Shown one piece after another: positions 17,346-24,417 of a stretch of 64,000 nt of DNA. Numbering within the stretch: the first letter of the stretch is position 1; each line of letters begins with the position of its first letter. A program made the position numbers and the translations under genes. The stretch covers positions 1 through 64,000 of the forward strand of contig NZ_NPIB01000006.1 of NCBI RefSeq assembly GCF_002849605.1, written 5' to 3'. Below the pieces are notes generated by a model. That model ran no database searches. It was not told the DNA's origin and saw nothing but the letters and a program-made list of their open reading frames with translations. The DNA is from Photobacterium carnosum (lineage in GTDB: Bacteria > Pseudomonadota > Gammaproteobacteria > Enterobacterales > Vibrionaceae).

Positions 17346-18992
17346 GTGAGTGATATCAGACATCAAGCAACTGTTCGTTCTGCACTATGGGCCGCTTATG
17401 GTGATGCTCTCGGCTTCATTACTGAACTTGCAAAAGATAAATCAGCAGTCAAATATAGATCAGGAAAAAGTGAAATATGTTCACTTATTCCTTGGAAGCG
17501 AGTTCTTGGTGGTATGTATGGCATTAGTACTAACTTAGTGTCAGGTTGCTATTCAGATGATACTCAATTAAGACTATCTACATCAAGAGCAATAAATGGC
17601 CAAGGCTTTTTTGATGTTGAGGCTTTTGCTAAATTCGAATTAACTGTATGGCAAGCATATGCTCTTGGGGCAGGAAGAGGGACTAAAGCAGCAACACAAT
17701 CTCTTACCTTCAAAAATAAAAATTGGTTTAATAACTTCTTTTCCGTCAAAGGCAATATTTATACTAATGGCGGTGGTAATGGTGCAGCAATGAGAATACA
17801 ACCTCATGTATGGGCTGCCCAAGATTTATCCAATCCTATATCATTTCTAACTGATGTTGTAAAAAATAGCATTACAACCCACGGACATCCACGAGGAATT
17901 GCTGGTGCTGTTTTCCATGCATTGTCATTAGCAACTTTACTTCAAGGATCTTCTCTTACACTTGAAAAATTAGTAACTATAGCTGATTCATGTAAAAATA
18001 TTCCTAATATTATACGTTCTGATGACTACTTATCTAATATCTGGCTGCCAGAATGGGAAGAGCAACTTGAAACAACAATAGATCAAGCTTTTGAAATCGT
18101 TTCTAATGAACTCCTTGAAGACTTAAAAATATCACAAGATTGGCTTAATGATCCCCAAGAAGACTACCGTAATTTAATTAACCTTCTTCATTTAGATAAA
18201 CCAGAACAACGTGGTTCTGGTACAAAAACAGCTCTAATTTCATCAATTTTAGTTTTAAAACTGAATAAATTAACTGCGCAACAAATAATCTATGAAATCG
18301 TTAATGCTCTTAACACTGATACAGATACTATAGCAACAATGTTTGGAGCATTAGCTGGTATTATTTCAAATGATATACCTATCGAAAATATACAAGATCA
18401 AAAGTACATAAAAAGTGAAGCATCAAGATTATATTACATATCTCAAAAAATTGAGGTGCAAGGTTTTGTTTATCCAAATTTAATAAAATGGACACCACAG
18501 AGAAGTGCTGTTGCAAATATTTTTTTACGTGATAACAAATTAGAATTAAATGGGTTTGGTATTATAGAACCAATTAGTACCCCATCCCACGGAAAACAAA
18601 AAAGCCATTACTATCAATGGTTTAAAACGGAGTGGGGATTTACAGCTTTAATAAAAATAAAAAGCGAGTATCTGCCATACTCTGAACAACAAAATATAAC
18701 CAATGCACATGTAGAGCCTCTATCTGATAATAAACTGCCTAATCAATTAGTTAATAAACAAATACAACAAGATCTCCCTCTTTCAATAGAAAATCCTGTG
18801 GCAGATATTAATGAGGTAAGTATTGATTATTTAACCAAAAAAGCAATTGCCAGTCATTTTAATCCTCAAATAATAGGAGAGCATATATTACTCCTTAGTT
18901 CTAAAAATGAGCTCCCTATAGAGTCTGTAATTAGTTATAGCTCTATAATTGCTAAAGCTAAAATCGGTAGAGACAAACGAGGCGTTAACTAA
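17346..18992 (+). CDS. ADP-ribosylglycohydrolase (ARH/DraG fold) with C-terminal extension, probable antitoxin
   Basis: Predicted 548 residues. The N-terminal 360 residues carry the ARH metal-binding motifs: SDDTQ at 70-74, GNGAAMR at 144-150, THGHPRG at 178-184 and NTDTDTIA at 323-330, whose Asp residues bind the two Mg2+ ions. Such enzymes remove ADP-ribose from modified targets. The last ~180 residues match no family I know and may bind the DarT-like protein, DNA or the helicase. Starts with GTG one base after the DarT stop, preceded by a good AAAGGA site. It occupies the slot usually filled by DarG or NADAR, so an antitoxin role is inferred. Catalytic residues look intact. Confidence 0.82.
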   Translation: MSDIRHQATVRSALWAAYGDALGFITELAKDKSAVKYRSGKSEICSLIPWKRVLGGMYGISTNLVSGCYSDDTQLRLSTSRAINGQGFFDVEAFAKFELTVWQAYALGAGRGTKAATQSLTFKNKNWFNNFFSVKGNIYTNGGGNGAAMRIQPHVWAAQDLSNPISFLTDVVKNSITTHGHPRGIAGAVFHALSLATLLQGSSLTLEKLVTIADSCKNIPNIIRSDDYLSNIWLPEWEEQLETTIDQAFEIVSNELLEDLKISQDWLNDPQEDYRNLINLLHLDKPEQRGSGTKTALISSILVLKLNKLTAQQIIYEIVNALNTDTDTIATMFGALAGIISNDIPIENIQDQKYIKSEASRLYYISQKIEVQGFVYPNLIKWTPQRSAVANIFLRDNKLELNGFGIIEPISTPSHGKQKSHYYQWFKTEWGFTALIKIKSEYLPYSEQQNITNAHVEPLSDNKLPNQLVNKQIQQDLPLSIENPVADINEVSIDYLTKKAIASHFNPQIIGEHILLLSSKNELPIESVISYSSIIAKAKIGRDKRGVN

Positions 18993-19019
18993 ACATCTCC
19001 AGAATTAATTATTCAATAT

Positions 19020-19048
19020 TGAGCCAGACTATTAATAGTCTGGCTCAT
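19020..19048 (+). terminator. Hairpin after the ARH gene
   Basis: Perfect inverted repeat GAGCCAGACTA-TTAA-TAGTCTGGCTC about 30 bp after the stop. No long U-run, so terminator strength is uncertain. The remainder of 18993-19229 shows no gene. Confidence 0.65.
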
Positions 19049-19229
19049 TCTATATAGAATTGATTAATTAAGTATCAATAAAAAAATATTATCTGATGAG
19101 TTAACCAAAAACCTAATCACTTTAGTCATTGATATAATTTCTCTTTTTTCTCTTGAGAATACTAACTATGATTGTAAATAGCTATAACACTACCAATAGT
19201 ATGCCTAATAACAACATGGAAAAAAGAGA

Positions 19230-19999
19230 ATGAAAACTCCTAAAGATCTCAAAATCGGAATAAGACTTACTAATAATGAATTACACGACTACTTTAAGGT
19301 TGGTAATAGTGGTGGGATGATAATAATATTCTTCACTACACAGGCATGGGCGCGATAGGTCCGCAGTCATTTTATTTTGCACAAAATAAAACGGTTACAG
19401 ACTCTCAAACCAATGGTATTACTCTTTACTTATTTGAGAGATTTGATAACAAGAAACCATACAGCTTCCACAGCGAGTGTGAATTAGCAGCCCCCCCTTA
19501 TATTAACCAACAACTTGACGCAAATAAAAATCCACATGATGTCTGTATTTTCCCTCTTCGCCTTAAAATAGGTATACCTATTACTTTTGACGAAACAGAG
19601 CTCGAACATAATATTATATTAAAACAAAAAATAGCCCGAAAACTCACAGATAAACAACTTTCTGAATTAGAGAAGAAAAACAATTCAACACCGGAAAAAA
19701 AGAAGACAGGTAAACAGGTATCAGCATACAAACGTGATCAATTTGTTATTGAATATGCCCTAAGAAGAGCAAAAGACAATTGCCAGCTTTGCCTTGAACG
19801 AGGTCCTTTTAAAAAGAAAGACGGCTCTTACTTTTTAGAAGTCCATCACATAATATGGCTATCTAAAGGTGGTACTGATACCTGGGATAATGTTGTTGCA
19901 CTTTGCCCTAACTGTCATAGAAAAATACATATTTTGATAGATATAAAAGATATCAACAAACTAACAATAAAAGCTAAACAGAAACTATCGAACAATTAA
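19230..19999 (+). pseudogene. McrA-like HNH endonuclease, internally deleted and frameshifted
   Basis: The first frame from ATG 19230 reads MKTPKDLKIGIRLTNNELHD then YFKVGNSGGM and runs into a stop at about 19357. A second frame picks up at about 19316 as DDNNILHYTGMGAIGPQS and continues for 217 codons to FLEVHHIIWLSKGGTD and ALCPNCHRKIH, an HNH nuclease with CxxC (Cys146/149), HH (167-168) and CPNCH (187-191). In McrA-like HNH enzymes that I recall, these two parts join through about 20 residues (a TNTLVLISDY-like strand), missing here. So a small deletion plus frame change has broken the gene. A protein started at ATG 19346 would keep the nuclease domain but lose part of its recognition domain. 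Confidence 0.72.
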
Positions 20000-20058
20000 A
20001 TTTTACGTAAAACCCCTCTTTATACCTTATAAAATTGGTATTGATATATATTTTATCT

Positions 20059-20583
20059 TTACTTATTCCAATGCCTTTTTACTGTTGCAATACTAATTCT
20101 TAATTCTTTCGCCACATTACTTTGCGATAATCCACCAGCTTTTTTAGCTTGTACTGCTATGGTCGTATTATGTGCTTCTGGTCTACCAAGTTTCTTTCCT
20201 TGAACTTTTGCCCGTTCAATTCCTTCTTTAGTACGCTCTCTTATTCGATTCCGTTCAAACTCAGCAAAGGCTGCAAACATTTGTAGCATTAGCTTTCCTT
20301 CGGCACTGGATAAATCCGCAACAGGTAAATCTAAGCAAACGACCTTAATCTCTTTTTGGGTTAATAAATTAATCGTATTTTGTACATCAATATTGTCACG
20401 CCCCAAACGGTCTAATTTTAAAACAACTAACATATCACCCGTTTCCATCTGGTGATTAATCAACATTTTAAATTGCTCTCGCTTCATTGCTTCCACTGAG
20501 CCTGAAACTGTTTCACTCACTACATGCGAATCTGAAACGTCATAATCTTTTTGACGAATAGCAATAATTTGGTTTTGTATTGT
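20059..20583 (-). pseudogene. Serine recombinase (resolvase/invertase), N-terminally truncated
   Basis: On the minus strand, in-frame sequence begins NQIIAIRQKDYDVSDSHVVSE and continues through LVVLKLDRLGRDNIDVQNTI, LMLQMFAAFAEFERNRIRERT and a C-terminal helix-turn-helix (SQSNVAKELRISIATVKRHW). This is a small Tn3-type resolvase or Hin-like invertase. The first ~18 residues with the YARVST motif that holds the nucleophilic Ser are gone; an in-frame stop lies at 20584-20586. It could still be translated from GTG 20520 (153 aa) but cannot recombine DNA. Confidence 0.82.
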
Positions 20584-20634
20584 TTACTCTATTGCTGTTA
20601 AATCTGAGTGGTATTATTAATTGAGTAGTTCACA

Positions 20635-21651
20635 ATGATTTCGTACGTTAAAGGCAATATTCTTCACGATCAAGCTGATGCCATTATCAATACCGTCAAT
20701 ACTGTTGGCGTTATGGGTAAAGGATTAGCTTGTGACAATAAAGAATTAACGACAGGGCAACTGTTATCTATACCTACTCACTCAATGAATGCCCCTTACT
20801 TTATTATTAACTTTCCAACTAAAGCACACTGGAAAGGCAAATCAAAAATAGAATATATCCGTGAAGGATTAATCGCCTTAAAGAAAGAAGTTGAGCGTTT
20901 AAATTTAACATCAGTCGCTATACCAGCTCTTGGTAGTGGTTTAGGTGGATTGCCATGGTCTGAGGTTGAATCTGAAATCTTAAGCTCGTTAAGCGACATG
21001 CCAGATATAGAATGGCGTTTATATCCCCCTCAGAATGCACCACAAGCTGAATTGATGGTAAATAAAACCCCAAAGCCTAGAATGACTATTGGTCGCGCGG
21101 CAGTTATAGGTTTAATAAATCAATACCTATCAACAGGTTTACATTACAACCTATCACTACTTGAAGTTCAAAAACTGGTGTACTTTTTAACTGCATCAGG
21201 TGAAACACTAAATAAAGTCCAGTTTCAAAAGCATCACTATGGTCCGTATGCCGATGTGTTACGCCATGTACTTAATAAAATGGAAGGTCATTTTATTTCT
21301 GGCTACGCTGACGGTAAAAATACGCCAGACGTTCCAATTACATTGAAGCAAGATGCAATTACCAGTGCACAGTCATTTTTAGACTCTCACCCAGAGACAA
21401 AGCATCACTTTGATGAGGTAACCAAACTGGTCAATGGCTTTGAGTCACCTTATGGCATGGAATTACTTTCAACCGTTCACTGGGTCGTTACTCATGAATG
21501 CGCAGGTGATGAAATTAATCCAGATGATGTAGTTAGTAAGGTTCACTCATGGAGTGAGCGTAAAGCGCAGATGAAGCCAGTTCATATAAAGGCTGCATTA
21601 AAACGGTTATGTGATGAACAGTGGTTAAATAAAGTTGCGCCATCTTTATAA
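20635..21651 (+). CDS. DarG-like macrodomain antitoxin with apparent internal deletion
   Basis: Predicted 338 residues. The N-terminal macrodomain has YVKGNILHDQADAIINTVNT, VGVMGKGLA and INFPTKAHWKGKS, with glycine loop IPALGSGLGGLPW. The C-terminal part (about 155-338) includes LLEVQKLVYFLTASG, HHYGPYADVLRHVLNKMEGHFI and SPYGMELLSTVHWV, as in DarG antitoxins. Relative to DarG proteins I recall, about 17-20 residues are absent between GKGLA (28-32) and CDNKELTTGQLL, where LQFK...FP...Y normally forms a helix. The deletion is in frame. The likely catalytic Lys63 remains. No DarT gene is adjacent, though a divergent DarT-like gene lies 3.3 kb upstream. Confidence 0.78.
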   Translation: MISYVKGNILHDQADAIINTVNTVGVMGKGLACDNKELTTGQLLSIPTHSMNAPYFIINFPTKAHWKGKSKIEYIREGLIALKKEVERLNLTSVAIPALGSGLGGLPWSEVESEILSSLSDMPDIEWRLYPPQNAPQAELMVNKTPKPRMTIGRAAVIGLINQYLSTGLHYNLSLLEVQKLVYFLTASGETLNKVQFQKHHYGPYADVLRHVLNKMEGHFISGYADGKNTPDVPITLKQDAITSAQSFLDSHPETKHHFDEVTKLVNGFESPYGMELLSTVHWVVTHECAGDEINPDDVVSKVHSWSERKAQMKPVHIKAALKRLCDEQWLNKVAPSL

Positions 21652-21657
21652 TAAAAA

Positions 21658-21691
21658 GCGCCAGCAAACCTACGTTGCTAGCGCCTTAAAT
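21658..21691 (+). terminator. Hairpin after the DarG-like gene
   Basis: GCGCCAGCAA and TTGCTAGCGC pair with one mismatch around a 7-nt loop. No clear U-run. A second imperfect hairpin (ACCATCATGT...ACATGGTGGT) follows at about 21697-21727 between the convergent genes. Confidence 0.5.
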
Positions 21692-21744
21692 AAACCATCA
21701 TGTTACGTATGACGTACATGGTGGTTAATGATTACATTGAGTGA

Positions 21745-22122
21745 CTACTCATCAATGCCGCAATCAGTACAACTTTGTAATACGATTTCATGTTCAAAAA
21801 CAGCAGTCTCGCTACCGTCTGCTAGTAGCTCTGCAATTTCTTCCGCTACTTCTTGCTCATCTTCTGCTTTTACTTGATTTGCTAGTGCTTCTTCTGAGTA
21901 ACCGTAAAAGTTTAGTAATAAGTAATCACGCGCTTCATCTTTAGAACAAGTCACGTTCACCAACAATTCTGGCTCAACATTATCTTGTGCGATCATCGCT
22001 GTTACTTGTGCGATAACCTCTTCTTTCATTGCTGGTGTTAACCAACCAAGATCAGCGTTTACTGTGTTTTTTTTGCATTTATAACAAGGCAGTTTATGGA
22101 AGTAATATTGAAAGCTAGTCAT
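21745..22122 (-). CDS. Conserved hypothetical protein with two CxxC pairs
   Basis: Predicted 125 residues, acidic, with an N-terminal LPCYKCKK and a C-terminal LQSCTDCGID, so two CxxC pairs could bind one zinc ion. The middle is Glu/Ala-rich helix (QVKAEDEQEVAEEIAELLADG). I do not recognise a family with a known role. Base composition resembles the core genes, so it probably lies outside the island. Convergent with the DarG-like gene. Confidence 0.65.
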   Translation of the reverse strand: MTSFQYYFHKLPCYKCKKNTVNADLGWLTPAMKEEVIAQVTAMIAQDNVEPELLVNVTCSKDEARDYLLLNFYGYSEEALANQVKAEDEQEVAEEIAELLADGSETAVFEHEIVLQSCTDCGIDE

Positions 22123-22339
22123 GAGTCATTTCTTCTTTAAGTTTTGTATAACACGATTATGAGGATTTTCTCACAAAATACTATCTCAATAGGTATTGAA
22201 GATAAAAACTCTTGCTGATAAACAAATAAGCATCATGACCGCATTCTTAGATAATACTTATGAGGCATTAATAACCATCACGTTTAATTATAATTGACAT
22301 ATACTATTAATAAATTGAACTAATAAGTAAGTATTACGA

Positions 22340-22876
22340 ATGGATAATATGCAAAAGGGGATCCATTATAAGATCACCCACCCAGCTCATAAACTATGGA
22401 TGATTGCGTTAGTTGCCGCAGCAGGATCTGCATTATGTATTGGTATTCTTGCCTTTGTAGATGGGGTCGCCAAGGGTGACTATCTATTAGTCGCGCCTTT
22501 TGGAGCCACAATGGTATTGGTCTTTGGTTTACCACAAAGCCCTTTAGCCCACCCTAAAAATGTCGTATTCGGTCACCTGACGACAGCGATCATAGGCATT
22601 ATCTTTGCCAATCTTTTACCTGTAACGTTTTGGTCTTTAGGCTTAGCGGTTGGGGTGGGGATTTTTATGATGATCATGCTCAATGTTACCCATCCACCTG
22701 CAGGCGGAAACCCGTTGTTGATCATGTTAGGTGCACATACCAGTATTCTGTTCGCGTTTTATCCCATTTTTGCAGGTAGCTGCTTCATTGTTCTTATTGC
22801 ACTGTTGTACCATGCATTAGTCTCTCGTTTAGAATATGCATGGGTTAATAAACCGAAAGAAGGCAAAGATGTATAA
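22340..22876 (+). CDS. HPP family membrane protein
   Basis: Integral membrane protein of 178 residues with about five hydrophobic helices and the family hallmark THPPAGGNPLL (about 117-127), plus FGATMVLVFGLPQSPLAHPKNVV. HPP proteins have been linked to nitrite transport in cyanobacteria and plastids; the bacterial role is not established. The next gene (UspA family) starts inside its last codons (8-bp overlap), so the two are probably co-translated and may act together. Confidence 0.85.
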   Translation: MDNMQKGIHYKITHPAHKLWMIALVAAAGSALCIGILAFVDGVAKGDYLLVAPFGATMVLVFGLPQSPLAHPKNVVFGHLTTAIIGIIFANLLPVTFWSLGLAVGVGIFMMIMLNVTHPPAGGNPLLIMLGAHTSILFAFYPIFAGSCFIVLIALLYHALVSRLEYAWVNKPKEGKDV

Positions 22877-23285
22877 AAAAGTATTGTATGCGCTAGATAT
22901 CGATTCTAAGCCCTATCTTCTCAAAGCGATTGCTTTAGCTGATCAACTCAATGCAGAACTCTTTGTAGGTTATGCAACGAATCTTGATGAACAACTATTT
23001 TCTGATGATGCGTATTTAGGAAATACCGTTGGGGATGATATTGTTAATACAGAAAAAGCCGAGCTAGAAAGTAAAATACAGGCGTTAATTACTGACACGA
23101 CCATAAATAGAGATCATGTTTGTATTGTTAATGGGCCTGTTGGGATGGCGATTGAACGATTAGCGACAAATTTATCGGTTGATCTCGTGGTGATGGCAAA
23201 TTCTCACCATTATTTTAGTTTTTTATCGAAAAATGCGCTTCTAATAAAATTAGCAACTCACCATGATTTTTTAAGTTTGTCTTAA
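22869..23285 (+). CDS. Universal stress protein (UspA family)
   Basis: Predicted 138 residues. It begins MYKKVLYALDIDSKPYLLKA, the Usp strand-helix start, and contains VNGPVGMAIERLATNLSVDLVVMAN near the end, as in UspA-like proteins. The usual GxxG-x9-GS ATP-binding loop is not clear (SHHYFSFLSKNALLIK), suggesting a non-ATP-binding member. ATG at 22869 chosen because an upstream in-frame start at 22836 lies deep within the HPP gene. Confidence 0.85.
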   Translation: MYKKVLYALDIDSKPYLLKAIALADQLNAELFVGYATNLDEQLFSDDAYLGNTVGDDIVNTEKAELESKIQALITDTTINRDHVCIVNGPVGMAIERLATNLSVDLVVMANSHHYFSFLSKNALLIKLATHHDFLSLS

Positions 23286-23608
23286 TGGTAAGCGTGTTAC
23301 ATTTTTAGAAAGGCTCTATTTTATAGTCAAATAAAGTAGGGCTTTTTTATTACCTAGATTATCTGAGTTACTCAGCAAGCTATCCTCTTTGCTATTCCCT
23401 TCATAGCTAAATCATTCATAGCTGACCACCCATTATGTGCTGTCAGTATCAATCCAGAACGGATGCTCAGCAATAATAGGTTTTAGCTATCGAATGTATC
23501 GGCTGTAACGATTTCCTTAAGATCCCTGTTTTGACAATAATGGTTCCAGAGATTTGATTTGCACTACAGCATAAAGAATTAAAATTATATTCAAAAGGAT
23601 TCCATATT
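23286..23608. other. Intergenic region between uspA-like gene and ahpC
   Basis: Holds a terminator-like hairpin at about 23311-23350 (GGCTCTA...TAGGGCTTTTTT), the OxyR-type site at 23476-23512 and the ahpC promoter region. No reading frame stands out. Confidence 0.6.
23476..23512 (+). promoter_or_regulatory. OxyR-type operator upstream of ahpC
   Basis: ATAG-N7-CTAT-N7-ATCG-N7-CGAT: four tetramers at 11-bp periodicity as in the OxyR consensus. The first half also matches the inner T and A (ATAGGTTTTAGCTAT); the second half deviates in one base per tetramer but stays symmetric. It lies about 97 bp before the ahpC ATG. Confidence 0.75.
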
Positions 23609-24166
23609 ATGATCAACACTGAAATCAAGCCATTTAGCGCTACAGCATACAAAGAAGGCAAATTCGTAGACATCACTGAAAAAGATGTTTTAGGTAAGTG
23701 GTCAGTATTCTTCTTCTACCCTGCTGACTTTACTTTCGTATGTCCTACTGAACTTGGCGACTTAGCAGACCATTACGCAGAGCTACAATCTCGTGGTGTT
23801 GAAGTATTCTCAGTATCAACTGATACTCACTTCACTCACAAAGCATGGCACGACAGCTCTGACACTATCGGCAAAATCAACTACTTCATGGTAGGCGACC
23901 AAGCAGGTAACATCACTAATAACTTCAACGTTATGCGTGAAGGTCAAGGTCTTGCAAACCGCGCTACTTTCCTAATGGATCCACAAGGTGTTATCCAAGC
24001 AATGGAAATCACTGCAGAAGGTATTGGCCGTGAAGCTGAAGACCTAATGCGTAAAGTGAAAGCAGCACAATATGTTGCATCACACCCAGGTGAAGTTTGT
24101 CCTGCAAAATGGAAAGAAGGCGAAGCAACACTGACTCCTTCTCTAGACCTAGTTGGTAAGATCTAA
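23609..24166 (+). CDS. ahpC: Alkyl hydroperoxide reductase subunit C (2-Cys peroxiredoxin)
   Basis: AhpC of 185 residues, which reduces H2O2 and organic peroxides. The peroxidatic Cys45 is in [12 protein letters not shown] and the resolving Cys164 in [10 protein letters not shown]; the conserved Thr and Arg of the active site are present. Strong Shine-Dalgarno (AAAAGGA). ahpF lies downstream after a terminator-like hairpin. Expression under OxyR is inferred from the upstream operator. Confidence 0.98.
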   Translation: MINTEIKPFSATAYKEGKFVDITEKDVLGKWSVFFFYPADFTFVCPTELGDLADHYAELQSRGVEVFSVSTDTHFTHKAWHDSSDTIGKINYFMVGDQAGNITNNFNVMREGQGLANRATFLMDPQGVIQAMEITAEGIGREAEDLMRKVKAAQYVASHPGEVCPAKWKEGEATLTPSLDLVGKI

Positions 24167-24260
24167 TCTTATTGACCTTAGATGACAATATTCGTTTTTG
24201 ACGCCGAATCCGAAATAAATATTATTCATCTTACTTTTAAATAATTCACTTATTTAAAAG

Positions 24261-24304
24261 TAATAAGGCATCAAACATCTCCTAATGTTTGGTGCCTTAT
24301 TAAT
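24261..24304 (+). terminator. Terminator or attenuator between ahpC and ahpF
   Basis: Long stem AATAAGGCA-CAAACAT...ATGTTTG-TGCCTTATT around CTCCTA. It could lower ahpF transcription relative to ahpC. Confidence 0.75.
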
Positions 24305-24417
24305 TAGAAGACCTTCAAACATATTTACGCCTTTTTATATAGGCAATATGTCGTATTACAGTAGACCCGCATTCATTATCTGCTGTTAAGCCGTGAACAA
24401 ATTAAAAAGGCAAAATT

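Larger units (their letters stand above)
13724..21700. mobile_element. Genomic island inserted at the ssrA 3' end (right edge unresolved)
   Basis: DNA downstream of ssrA is markedly more AT-rich than the flanks. It carries an integrase remnant next to the tmRNA 3' end, a serine recombinase remnant, and antiphage/toxin-antitoxin type genes (helicase, DarT-like, ARH, HNH, DarG-like). Core-type genes resume at or near 21745. I could not find a second copy of the ssrA 3' end (GCTCCACCA context) on the right, so attR is either lost or outside recognition. The right boundary is set by gene content only. Confidence 0.7.

Noticed and set aside
19346..19999. Treating this as a complete 217-aa HNH endonuclease
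   Set aside because: The family-like N-terminal segment lies in another frame just upstream, so the ORF is better read as the 3' part of a broken gene.
21658..21727. Possible integron attC or attR site in the double hairpin after the DarG-like gene
   Set aside because: Lacks the attC core GTTRRRY/RYYYAAC arrangement and shows no match to the ssrA 3' end; more likely terminator hairpins.
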